NCBI RefSeq assembly: GCF_014649115.1
Contig: NZ_BMSK01000023.1
Location: forward strand, 62,001-126,000
Reading direction: 5' to 3'
DNA from: Streptomyces eurythermus
GTDB lineage: Bacteria; Actinomycetota; Actinomycetes; Streptomycetales; Streptomycetaceae
DNA length: 64,000 nucleotides
This document shows, piece by piece, positions 50,112 through 58,112 of this stretch (its first letter is position 1; each line of letters opens with the position of its first letter). The translations under genes were made by a program, and so were the position numbers. The notes beneath the pieces are model-generated. The model was not told the origin of the DNA and did no database searches. It saw only the letters and a program-made list of their open reading frames with translations.

Positions 50112-50957
50112 GCCCCCAGTCTGCCAAGGCCTCCGGCGGCCCGGCCGGACACGATGGCCCCCGAGCACGCTTTTTACCGCCCTCTCACCGACCACCGCGC
50201 TCTCATCGAGCCGCCGACCGACCACCGAGACCCGCGGACCGCCCACCGAGCCGCCAGTCGCCCACCGGACCGCCAACCGCTCACCGAGGCCCGGCGGCCC
50301 CTCACCGCCCCGGGGAGCCCGAACGGCCGGCGCGGACCGAACGGACCACCCGGACCGAACGGACCGGCCGCCCGCGCCGGCAGACCACGCGATCCGCCAC
50401 CCGGACCGGCCCACGGGGCCACCCGGGCTGCCACCGGCCGGCCCACGGGACGCCCGCCCCGAGCCACCCGCCCCAGCCGACGCGTACCTCCCCACCGGCC
50501 GGACCGGCCCATGGGTCACCCGCCCGGCCCACAAGCCGCCCGTACCGACCGCCACGGACCACCCGCCCGTCCTGCGGGGCACCCGTTCCGAGCCGACGCG
50601 TACCTCCCCGCCAGCCGGACCGACCCGTGGGCCACCCGCCGGCCCACAAGCCGCCCGTACCGACCGCCACGGACCACCCGCCCGCCCTGCAGGGCACCCG
50701 TTCCGAGCCGGCGCGTACCTCCCCGCCAGCCGGACCGGCCCATGGGCCACCCGCCGGCCCACAAGCCGCCCGTACCGACCGCCACGGACCACCCGCCCGC
50801 CCTGCAGGGCGCCCGCCCCGGCCGACGCGTACCTCCCCGCCGGCCGGACCGGCCCATGGGCCACCCGGACCACCACCCGCCCGACCCACAGGGCCCCCGT
50901 ACCGAGCCGCCCGCGTACCTCCCCGTCGGCCGGGACGGGCGGGCGGTCCGTGGTCCG
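50112..50957. repeat. GC-rich intergenic block with about 115-bp imperfect tandem repeats
   Basis: An 846-bp gap. Units beginning GCGTACCTCCCC start at 50482, 50598, 50713, 50827 and, shortened, 50913, giving periods of 116, 115, 114 and 86. Units carry GGACCGGCCCATGGGCCACC and GTACCGACCGCCACGGACCA. Because the period is not a multiple of three, each unit changes frame, so the long open frames here are not a repeat protein. The left part (50161-50480) is simpler CCGACC/CCACCGA-rich sequence. No gene is supported. Confidence 0.85.
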
Positions 50958-51536
50958 TCACCGCCCCAGCGCCGCCAGCCGCTCGGCGAACGGCACCACG
51001 CCGTCGTCCACCGCGCGCCGGTCCGCCGTCCCCGGCATCAGCGCGGCCAGCTCCCCCGCCGCCCGCTCGATCCGCTCGGGCAGCCCCTCGGCACCCCAGT
51101 CCTCGGAGGCGGCGTAGACGGCGGTGGGTACGACCACGGCCCGCAGATAGGCGAACAGCGGCCGCAGCGCGTGCTCCAGCACCAGCGAGTGCCGTGCCGA
51201 GCCGCCGGTCGCCGCGATCAGCACCGGCTTGCCCGCCAGCGCGTCCTTGTCCAGCACGTCGAAGAAGGACTTGAACAGCCCGCTGTACGACGCGCTGAAC
51301 ACCGGTGTGACCACGATCAGCCCGTCGGCCTCCGCCACCGCGTCCTGCGCGGCGGCGAGGGCCTTGCCCGGGAATCCGCTGGTGAACTGGTGCGCGATCT
51401 CGACGGCGAGGTCGCGCACCTCGACCACCCGGACGTCCACCGGGGTGTGCCCGTGGACGGCGGCGGCCAGCCGGTCGGCCAGCAGCCGGGTGGAGGACGG
51501 GACGCTCAGTCCCGCCGAGATGACGACGAGCTTCAT
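50958..51536 (-). CDS. NADPH-dependent FMN reductase partner of the luciferase-like enzyme (CE1759-type)
   Basis: A 192-residue flavodoxin-fold protein. LVVISAGLSVPSSTRLLADR is the FMN-phosphate loop, and VVTPVFSASYSGLFKSFFDV is the conserved NADPH-dependent FMN reductase segment. It supplies reduced FMN to the monooxygenase encoded just upstream, with which it overlaps by 4 bp (ATGA). The pair matches the CE1758/CE1759 monooxygenase-reductase duo of actinobacteria. Confidence 0.9.
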   Translation of the reverse strand: MKLVVISAGLSVPSSTRLLADRLAAAVHGHTPVDVRVVEVRDLAVEIAHQFTSGFPGKALAAAQDAVAEADGLIVVTPVFSASYSGLFKSFFDVLDKDALAGKPVLIAATGGSARHSLVLEHALRPLFAYLRAVVVPTAVYAASEDWGAEGLPERIERAAGELAALMPGTADRRAVDDGVVPFAERLAALGR

Positions 51537-52624
51537 GCGACGGCCTCCTTCTTCCGCGCGGCGGCGGTCAGGGACTGGTGGGTGGGCGCGTCCGGCACGT
51601 CCGCCGGACGGTTCTTGGCGAACTCCTCGCGCAGTACGGGGACGACCTCCTCGCCGAGCAGGTCGAGCTGTTCCAGGACGGTCTTCAGCGGCAGTCCCGC
51701 GTGGTCCATCAGGAACAGCTGGCGCTGGTAGTCGCCGGCGTACTCGCGGAAGGAGAGCGTCTTCTCGATCACCTGCTGCGGGGAGCCGACGGTGAGCGGG
51801 GTCTGCTCGGTGAAGTCCTCCAGGGAGGGCCCGTGGCCGTAGACCGGGGCGTTGTCGAAGTACGGGCGGAACTCCCGTACCGCGTCCTGGGAGTTCTTCC
51901 GCATGAACACCTGGCCGCCCAGGCCGACGATCGCCTGCTCGGGGGTGCCGTACCCGTGGTGGGCGTAGCGCGTGCGGTACAGCTCGATCATCCGCTTGGT
52001 GTGGTCGGCGGGCCAGAAGATGTGGTTGTGGAAGAAGCCGTCGCCGTAGTACGCGGCCTGCTCGGCGATCTCCGGGGACCGGATGGAGCCGTGCCAGACG
52101 AACGGCGGGACCCCGTCCAGCGGGCGGGGCGTGGACGTGAAGCCCTGCAGCGGGGTGCGGAACTTCCCCTCCCAGTCGACGACGTCCTCGCGCCACAGCC
52201 GGCGCAGCAGGGCGTAGTTCTCGACGGCGAGGTTGATGCCCTCGCGGATGTCCTGGCCGAACCACGGATACACCGGCCCGGTGTTGCCCCGGCCCATCAT
52301 CAGGTCCACCCGGCCGTCGGCCAGGTGCTGGAGCATCGCGTAGTCCTCCGCGATCTTCACCGGGTCGTTGGTGGTGATCAGAGTGGTGGAGGTGGACAGG
52401 ATCAGCCGCTCGGTGCGGGCGGCTATGTAGCCGAGCATCGTGGTCGGGGAGGACGGCACGAACGGCGGGTTGTGGTGCTCACCGGTGGCGAAGACGTCCA
52501 GCCCGACCTCCTCCGCCTTCTGCGCGATCGCGACCATCGCCTTGATCCGCTCGCCCTCGGTCGGGGTCCGTCCGGTGGTCGGGTCGGTGGTCACGTCCCC
52601 GACGCTGAAGATCCCGAACTGCAT
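51533..52624 (-). CDS. FMN-dependent luciferase-like monooxygenase (CE1758-type)
   Basis: A 363-residue TIM-barrel protein. ATG 52624 (MQFGIFSVGDVTTDP) has GGAGG 5 nt upstream, so an upstream in-frame start at 52663 is not needed. VFATGEHHNPPFVPSSPTTM and DLMMGRGNTGPVYPWFGQD are typical of the bacterial luciferase family. It oxidises an unknown organic substrate using FMNH2 from its partner. Operator-like repeats precede it. Confidence 0.9.
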   Translation of the reverse strand: MQFGIFSVGDVTTDPTTGRTPTEGERIKAMVAIAQKAEEVGLDVFATGEHHNPPFVPSSPTTMLGYIAARTERLILSTSTTLITTNDPVKIAEDYAMLQHLADGRVDLMMGRGNTGPVYPWFGQDIREGINLAVENYALLRRLWREDVVDWEGKFRTPLQGFTSTPRPLDGVPPFVWHGSIRSPEIAEQAAYYGDGFFHNHIFWPADHTKRMIELYRTRYAHHGYGTPEQAIVGLGGQVFMRKNSQDAVREFRPYFDNAPVYGHGPSLEDFTEQTPLTVGSPQQVIEKTLSFREYAGDYQRQLFLMDHAGLPLKTVLEQLDLLGEEVVPVLREEFAKNRPADVPDAPTHQSLTAAARKKEAVA

Positions 52625-52636
52625 GGCCGCCTCCAT

Positions 52637-52668
52637 TTTGGTTGACCGCATTTGGTTGACCATTCAAC
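52637..52668 (-). promoter_or_regulatory. Repeated TTTGGTTGACC elements and GTTGA-TCAAC palindrome
   Basis: TTTGGTTGACC occurs at 52637-52647 and 52651-52661, and GTTGA (52655-52659) with TCAAC (52664-52668) forms an inverted repeat. AT-rich for this genome and directly upstream of the monooxygenase operon, it resembles a MarR or TetR operator region. No such regulator is adjacent on this side; the TetR gene at 54131 is a candidate. Confidence 0.5.
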
Positions 52669-52762
52669 TACACCCCTCCAACTGTAGCCCGGGCCCGCGT
52701 ATTCCTCCCCGGCCGCAGGAGGCGCGCGCAACCCCGCAGGCGCCGCGTGCGAGGCTGCCCGT

Positions 52763-53101
52763 ATGCCGATCCTCCGCTCCGCCGCCCTGTTCGTCGTCGC
52801 CGCGCTGTTCGAGATCGGCGGCGCCTGGCTGGTCTGGCAGGGCGTACGGGAGCACCGGGGCCCGCTGTGGATCACCGGGGGCGTCCTCGCGCTCGGCGCG
52901 TACGGCTTCGTCGCCACCTTCCAGCCCGACGCCCACTTCGGCCGCATCCTCGCCGCCTACGGCGGGATCTTCGTGGCCGGCTCGATCCTGTGGGGCGTGG
53001 TCGCCGACGGCTACCGGCCCGACCGCTGGGACCTCGCCGGCGCGCTGGTCTGCCTCGCCGGGATGGCGATCATCATGTGGGCGCCCCGGAACGGCGGCTG
53101 A
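52763..53101 (+). CDS. YnfA-family small membrane protein
   Basis: A 112-residue protein with four TM helices. ALFVVAALFEIGGAWLVWQG and YGGIFVAGSILWGVVADGYRP are diagnostic of the YnfA/UPF0060 family, distant relatives of small multidrug resistance pumps. Function in Streptomyces is not established. Divergent from the monooxygenase operon. Confidence 0.92.
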   Translation: MPILRSAALFVVAALFEIGGAWLVWQGVREHRGPLWITGGVLALGAYGFVATFQPDAHFGRILAAYGGIFVAGSILWGVVADGYRPDRWDLAGALVCLAGMAIIMWAPRNGG

Positions 53102-53152
53102 GACCTCACTTACGCTGGACGGAACCGTCCCGACGCAAGCCCAGGAGCCGCC

Positions 53153-53932
53153 ATGGCCACCGCCGCCCCGTCCGCCGCCTCCCGCATCGCCGTCGTCACC
53201 GGCGCGAGCAGTGGCATCGGCGCCGCCACGGCCCGCCGGCTCGCCACGGCCGGCTACCGCGTCGTCCTCACCGCCCGCCGCAAGGACCGCATCGAGGCCC
53301 TCGCCGAGGAGCTGACGAAGGCCGGGCACTCGGCGGTGGCCTACCAGCTCGACGTGACCGACCGCGCGGCCGTGGACGAGTTCGCCTCCGCCTTCAAGAC
53401 GATCGGCGTCCTGGTGAACAACGCGGGCGGCGCCCTCGGCGCGGACCCGGTGGCCACCGGCGACCCGGCGGACTGGCGCGCGATGTACGAGACGAACGTC
53501 ATCGGCACGCTGAACGTGACGCAGGCGCTGCTGCCGAAGCTGGAGGCGAGCGGCGACGGCGTGGTCGTGGTCGTCTCCTCCACCGCCGGCCACGGCACCT
53601 ACGAGGGCGGCGCCGGCTATGTCGCCGCCAAGCACGGCGAGCACGTGCTCGCCGAGACCCTCCGCCTGGAGATCGTCGGCCGGCCGGTCCGGGTCGTCGA
53701 GATCGCGCCCGGCATGGTCCGCACCGAGGAGTTCGCGCTGACCCGCTTCGGCGGCGACACGGACAAGGCGGCCAAGGTGTACGAGGGCGTCGCCGAGCCC
53801 CTCACCGCCGACGACGTGGCCGAGACGATCACCTGGGCGGTGACCCGCCCCAGCCACGTCAACATCGACCTGCTGGTGGTGCGCCCGCGCGCCCAGGCGT
53901 CCAACACCAAGGTGCACCGGGAGCAGGGGTGA
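53153..53932 (+). CDS. Short-chain dehydrogenase/reductase
   Basis: A 259-residue classical SDR. The cofactor motif is VVTGASSGIGAATARRLATA, followed by LVNNAGGALG and the catalytic YVAAKHGEHV (YxxxK) with a Ser in VVVSSTAGHG. The Arg-rich segment after beta 2 (LTARRKDR) suggests NADP(H). It is coupled by a 4-bp overlap (GTGA) to a small membrane-protein gene. Substrate unknown. Confidence 0.93.
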   Translation: MATAAPSAASRIAVVTGASSGIGAATARRLATAGYRVVLTARRKDRIEALAEELTKAGHSAVAYQLDVTDRAAVDEFASAFKTIGVLVNNAGGALGADPVATGDPADWRAMYETNVIGTLNVTQALLPKLEASGDGVVVVVSSTAGHGTYEGGAGYVAAKHGEHVLAETLRLEIVGRPVRVVEIAPGMVRTEEFALTRFGGDTDKAAKVYEGVAEPLTADDVAETITWAVTRPSHVNIDLLVVRPRAQASNTKVHREQG

Positions 53933-54099
53933 CCGAGGGCGCGCCCCCGGCGGACGACGCGGCGAAGTCCCTGGAGCAGCGCCGGCTGGCCCAGGAGACG
54001 AAGGACGAACGCCAGGTCTGGTACTTCCTGGCCTACTTCCTCTTCGGCATCCACTTCGTCGCGTTCGTCATGATCTACGCCGTCCGGCACGCGAAGTAG
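53929..54099 (+). CDS. Small single-TM membrane protein (56 aa)
   Basis: GTG 53929 overlaps the SDR stop codon (GTGA). The product has an acidic N-terminus (EGAPPADDAAKSLEQRRLAQ), then ETKDERQVWYFLAYFLF and GIHFVAFVMIYAVRHAK. One TM helix (about residues 31-52) is clear. Small hydrophobic proteins of this type are conserved among streptomycetes, but no function is known to me. Translational coupling to the SDR supports that it is real. Confidence 0.7.
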   Translation: MTEGAPPADDAAKSLEQRRLAQETKDERQVWYFLAYFLFGIHFVAFVMIYAVRHAK

Positions 54100-54130
54100 G
54101 AACCGGACACCGCCGCCTATAGTCGGTCGG

Positions 54131-54736
54131 ATGACGAACTCGGTCGACCGTCGGACGCAGGCGGCACAGAAGCGCCGGCGGCTCGCGGCGGCGGCGGCCC
54201 GGGTCCTGCACGAGCAGGGCGTCGAGCGCACCACCCTCGCCGACATCGCGCGCGAGGCCGGCGTCCCGGCCGGGAACGTCTACTACTACTTCAAGACCAA
54301 GGACGAGCTGGTCCGGGCCGCCCTCGGCGAGCACCGCGACCGGCTGGACGAGCTGACCGCCGGGCTGGACCGGCTGCCGGCCCCGCGCGACCGCCTCAAG
54401 GCCCTGGTGGAGACCTGGGTGGCCGAGCGCGAGACCACCGCCCGGCTCGGCTGCCCCACCGGCACCCTGGCCGCCGAGCTCGGCAAGCGCGCGGACGGCA
54501 CCGCGGCCGCCGAGGCCGGCGCGGTGCTCCGCCGCCTGCTGGACTGGACCGCCGCCCAGTTCCGCGCCTGGGGCGTCTCCGACCCCGAGGGCCACGCCCT
54601 CACCCTGGTCTCCGCCCACCAGGGCATGTCCGCCCTGACCCACGCCCTGCGCGACCCCTCCGTCACGACCCGCGAGGCCACCCGCCTGCTGCGCTGGCTG
54701 GACTCGCTCCCGGCCGGTCCCGGCGTCAGCCCTTGA
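54131..54736 (+). CDS. TetR/AcrR-family transcriptional regulator
   Basis: A 201-residue protein. The N-terminal helix-turn-helix is TTLADIAREAGVPAGNVYYY followed by FKTKDELV. The C-terminal ligand-binding domain has a Cys in RLGCPTGTLAAELG, a feature of the YxaF/RutR-like subgroup that may sense thiol-reactive or quinone compounds (inference). Its last 11 bp overlap the 3' end of the convergent rtcB. Confidence 0.9.
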   Translation: MTNSVDRRTQAAQKRRRLAAAAARVLHEQGVERTTLADIAREAGVPAGNVYYYFKTKDELVRAALGEHRDRLDELTAGLDRLPAPRDRLKALVETWVAERETTARLGCPTGTLAAELGKRADGTAAAEAGAVLRRLLDWTAAQFRAWGVSDPEGHALTLVSAHQGMSALTHALRDPSVTTREATRLLRWLDSLPAGPGVSP

Positions 54737-55919
54737 CGCAGACGACCTGCTTCAGCTTGGCCACCACCTGCACCAGGTCCTGCTGCTGGTCGATGACCTG
54801 GTCGATCGACTTGTAGGCGCCCGGGATCTCGTCCACGACACCGGAGTCCTTGCGGCACTCCACGCCCCGGGTCTGCTCCTCCAGGTCCTTGGTGGAGAAG
54901 CGCCGCTTGGCGGCGTTCCGGCTCATCCGGCGGCCGGCGCCGTGCGAGGCCGAGTTGAACGCCAGCTCGTTGCCGAGGCCGCGCACGATGTACGAGCCCG
55001 TGCCCATGGAGCCGGGGATGATGCCGTACTCCCCGGATCCGGCCCGGATCGCGCCCTTGCGGGTGACGAGCAGGTCCATGCCGTCGTACCGCTCCTCCGC
55101 GACGTAGTTGTGGTGGCAGGAGATCTCCTGCTCGAAGACCGGCTTGGCCTTCTTGAACTCCTTGCGGATCACGTCCTTCAGGAGCGCCATCATGAGCATG
55201 CGGTTGTACTTGGCGTACTCCTGCGCCCAGAACAGGTCGTTGCGGTAGGCCGCCATCTGCGGGGTGTCCGCGACGAAGACGGCGAGGTCGCGGTCGACCA
55301 GGCCCTGGTTGTGCGGGAGCTTCTGGGCGACGCCGATGTGGTGCTCGGCGAGTTCCTTGCCGATGTTGCGGGAGCCGGAGTGGAGCATCAGCCACACGGA
55401 ACCGTCCGTGTCGGTGCACACCTCGATGAAGTGGTTTCCGCTGCCGAGCGTTCCCATCTGCTTCCAGGCACGTTCCTGACGGAATCTGACCGCTTCCGCG
55501 ACTCCGTCGAATCGCTCCCAGAAGTCCTCCCAGCCGGCCGTGGCCAGTCCGTGGAACCCCCTCGGCTCGACCGGGTCGTCGTGCATCCCCCGGCCCACCG
55601 GGATCGTCTGCTCGATCCTCGACCGCAGCCGGGACAGGTCCCCGGGCAGGTCGTTCGCGGTCAGGGAGGTCTTGACCGCCGACATCCCGCAGCCGATGTC
55701 CACGCCCACCGCCGCCGGGCACACCGCGTCCCGCATCGCGATGACCGAGCCGACCGTCGCGCCCTTGCCGTAGTGCACGTCCGGCATGACGGCCAGGCCC
55801 TGGATCCACGGGAGGGTCGCCACGTTCTGGAGCTGGCGCAGGGCCACGTCCTCGACCGTCGCCGGGTCCGTCCACATCCGGATCGGCACCTTCGCGCCCG
55901 GTATCTCCACGTACGACAT
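54726..55919 (-). CDS. rtcB: RNA-splicing ligase RtcB
   Basis: A 397-residue protein; ATG 55919 has GAGGA 5 nt upstream. The metal-binding core is complete: MPDVHYGKGATVGSVIAM, the Cys77 in VGVDIGCGMSAV, GSGNHFIEV, HSGSRNIGK, and the GMP-accepting His in FNSASHGAGRRMSR. RtcB joins 2',3'-cyclic phosphate and 5'-OH RNA ends using GTP and manganese. No RtcA or RtcR lies next to it, so it stands alone. Confidence 0.97.
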   Translation of the reverse strand: MSYVEIPGAKVPIRMWTDPATVEDVALRQLQNVATLPWIQGLAVMPDVHYGKGATVGSVIAMRDAVCPAAVGVDIGCGMSAVKTSLTANDLPGDLSRLRSRIEQTIPVGRGMHDDPVEPRGFHGLATAGWEDFWERFDGVAEAVRFRQERAWKQMGTLGSGNHFIEVCTDTDGSVWLMLHSGSRNIGKELAEHHIGVAQKLPHNQGLVDRDLAVFVADTPQMAAYRNDLFWAQEYAKYNRMLMMALLKDVIRKEFKKAKPVFEQEISCHHNYVAEERYDGMDLLVTRKGAIRAGSGEYGIIPGSMGTGSYIVRGLGNELAFNSASHGAGRRMSRNAAKRRFSTKDLEEQTRGVECRKDSGVVDEIPGAYKSIDQVIDQQQDLVQVVAKLKQVVCVKG

Positions 55920-56134
55920 GTCTTCCTCTTTCCCCCGGAAAATGGCAACAAAAGACTTAAAAGCGGCAAAACGCAAAAGAGGCGCCAAGGTCGGCCAAAG
56001 GGGCAAGGGACCGGCGGCCACGGCAGTGCGTGCGATACACATTGTCTGCAGGGGGCGCCCCGCCGCGGCAAGCGAATAACCGGCGGGGACACTGGAGCAC
56101 CGAGTGCGCACACATCGTCGAGAGGAGCCCGACC

Positions 56135-57031
56135 GTGCAGCGGAAGGCCTACGCAACCGGCACCGCCGCCCTTCTCGCGGCGCTGCTGGCCGGCTGCACG
56201 AGCGGCTCCGGGAACACCGGCCCCACGGACGACGCCAACCCGGGCGACACCGGCCGGGCGACCGTCGCCGCGCAGCCCGGCAAGTACCGCACGCTCCCCG
56301 AGCCCTGCGGCGCGGTCGGCCACGACGCCCTGGACACGCTGCTGCCCGGCATCCAGCGGATCACCGACCCCGTCCAGCGGGACCGGGCCTACCAGGGCGA
56401 GGCCGCGCTGACCTACGACACCGACCGCAAGGTGGGCTGCCGCTGGAAGGTCGACTCGGCCGACGTCACCGACCGCCTCTCCGTCGACTTCGAGCGCGTG
56501 GTGTCGTACGACAACACGGTCAGCGACGACGACCAGGCGCAGCGGCTGTTCCAGGAGAAGCAGGCCGCCGCCGACCTGCCCGCGCCGAGCGGTGTCACGG
56601 CACCGCCTGCGACGCCCACGCCGACGGCGTCCGCGAAGGGCTCCCCGAGCGGCAGCGCGTCCCCGTCCGCGAAGGACCCGTCCGCGAAGGACCCGTCGGC
56701 GGCGAACCCGTCCGCCGACTCCCCGTCCTCGTCGGCCACTTCGGGCTCCTCCCCGGCCACGCCGTCCGGCTCCGCCGACGACTCCGCCGAACTCCAGCCC
56801 CGCACCCTGTCCGACCTCGGTGACGAGGCGTATCTGGACGACCAGCTGAGCAGCTCCGGTCCGACCGTCGAACAGCGCACGGTGACTGTGGTGTTCCGCA
56901 CGTCCAACGTCGTCGTCACGCTCCAGTACGAGGAGCAGCCGACGGCCATCGGAACGGTCCCGGACAGCAAGGAAATGCAGGACAGGGCCCGTGATCTGGC
57001 CGCCCGGCTGGACGACGCGCTCGGCGGCTGA
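56135..57031 (+). CDS. DUF3558-like lipoprotein 1
   Basis: A 298-residue protein from GTG 56135 (AGAGGAG 7 nt upstream). The signal peptide ends in the lipobox LAGC. It has LPEPCGAVGHDALDTLLPG, a second Cys in VGCRWKVDS, then a Ser/Pro/Ala-rich low-complexity spacer (about residues 160-215) with PSAKD repeats, then a beta-rich end. DUF3558 proteins are cell-surface lipoproteins of unknown role. It is paired with a related gene 115 bp downstream. Confidence 0.85.
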   Translation: MQRKAYATGTAALLAALLAGCTSGSGNTGPTDDANPGDTGRATVAAQPGKYRTLPEPCGAVGHDALDTLLPGIQRITDPVQRDRAYQGEAALTYDTDRKVGCRWKVDSADVTDRLSVDFERVVSYDNTVSDDDQAQRLFQEKQAAADLPAPSGVTAPPATPTPTASAKGSPSGSASPSAKDPSAKDPSAANPSADSPSSSATSGSSPATPSGSADDSAELQPRTLSDLGDEAYLDDQLSSSGPTVEQRTVTVVFRTSNVVVTLQYEEQPTAIGTVPDSKEMQDRARDLAARLDDALGG

Positions 57032-57146
57032 CCCCCCGGCCGGCCCCGCCGCCCGGCGCGCGGACGGAAACCGCACGGCTTCCGCACCGCGTACCGTGGC
57101 CCCGCAGGAACCCGCACGAACACCGAGCGTCATGAGTGAAGGAACC

Positions 57147-58019
57147 ATGCAGCGAGCAGCCCAGCGAGACGACCGTGCCCAGCGACACCAGCGAGCCAAG
57201 CGCCTGCGCCGCGCGCTTGTCTGCGCGGCAGCCGTCCCCGCGGTCCTGATCAGCGCCGGCTGCTCCTCGGACTCCGGTGACTCCAAGGCCAAGTCCGGCG
57301 AGAGCGCCGGCCAGACGGCGAGCGGCAGCACCAAGCCGTCCGCCAGCGCGTCGCCGACCGTGCGGCCCGCCGCGTACGGCAAGCTGCCCGACCCGTGCAC
57401 CGTACTGTCGGAGAAGACCCTGGGCGACCTGGTCCCCAAGGCGTCGAAGTCGGGCAAGAAGGGCGCCACGGACGAGCCGTCGTCGCGTGCCTCCTGCGCC
57501 TGGGACAGCCTGGCCAACAACGGCGTGAAGGGCTCGCAGTTCCGCTGGCTGAACGTCTCCCTGCTGCGCTTCGACTCGGACGTCACGCGGGGCGCCGCCG
57601 ACGAGCAGGCGCACGCGTACTTCAGCCGGCAGGTGAAGGACGCCCAGTCGGTGGACGGCGCGAAGGACACCAGGATGGTGCCGCTGTCCGGGACCGGCGC
57701 GGAGGCGGCGACGGTGCGCTACGAGCTGAAGAAGAAGGAGGGCCTCTTCAAGCAGCAGACGGTCGTCGCCCGGGTGGAGAACGTCGTGGTCACCCTGGAC
57801 TACAACGGCGCCGGTCTCGCGGGCGAGAAGACGCCGGACGCCGACGACCTGACGAAGGACGCGGAGAAGGCGCTGAAGGAAGCCGTGGCGTCGGTGTCGA
57901 AGGCCAACGGCGCCTCGGCCGACGCGAGTTCGCAGCCGTCGGACTCCGCGTCCGGGACCCCCTCGCAGTCGGCCTCGCCGAGCGCGTCCGCGTCCGAGGC
58001 GGCGGCGAAGAAGGCCTGA
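57147..58019 (+). CDS. DUF3558-like lipoprotein 2
   Basis: A 290-residue protein; ATG 57147 has AAGGA upstream (ATG 57132 is an alternative). A long basic N-region (RRHQRAKRLRRAL-type) precedes the hydrophobic core and the lipobox SAGC. A Ser/Lys-rich spacer, LPDPCTVLSEKTLGDLVP, and the second Cys in SRASCAWDS parallel the preceding lipoprotein, so the two are probably paralogs. The C-terminal tail is a Ser/Ala repeat. Surface location expected, function unknown. Confidence 0.85.
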   Translation: MQRAAQRDDRAQRHQRAKRLRRALVCAAAVPAVLISAGCSSDSGDSKAKSGESAGQTASGSTKPSASASPTVRPAAYGKLPDPCTVLSEKTLGDLVPKASKSGKKGATDEPSSRASCAWDSLANNGVKGSQFRWLNVSLLRFDSDVTRGAADEQAHAYFSRQVKDAQSVDGAKDTRMVPLSGTGAEAATVRYELKKKEGLFKQQTVVARVENVVVTLDYNGAGLAGEKTPDADDLTKDAEKALKEAVASVSKANGASADASSQPSDSASGTPSQSASPSASASEAAAKKA

Positions 58020-58112
58020 CCTTACGGGCGTAGCGGGTGACCGGTACCGCGTTCGCCGAACACGTGTGCCACGCTGTTGCGCGCAACAACACGCAACGGG
58101 AGGGGAGTACGA

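Noticed and set aside
50482..50945. Tandem repeats considered as a CRISPR array
   Set aside because: Units are about 115 bp and contiguous with no unique spacers, and no cas genes are present.
50482..50945. Tandem repeats considered as a Pro-rich repeat protein
   Set aside because: The 114-116-bp period is not constant and not a multiple of three, so the amino-acid repeat would change frame at each unit.
48039..51731. 1230-codon plus-strand open frame across the two-component genes and repeat block
   Set aside because: It is the antisense of real genes plus Pro/Thr/Arg-rich repeat translation; no domain and no ribosome-binding site.
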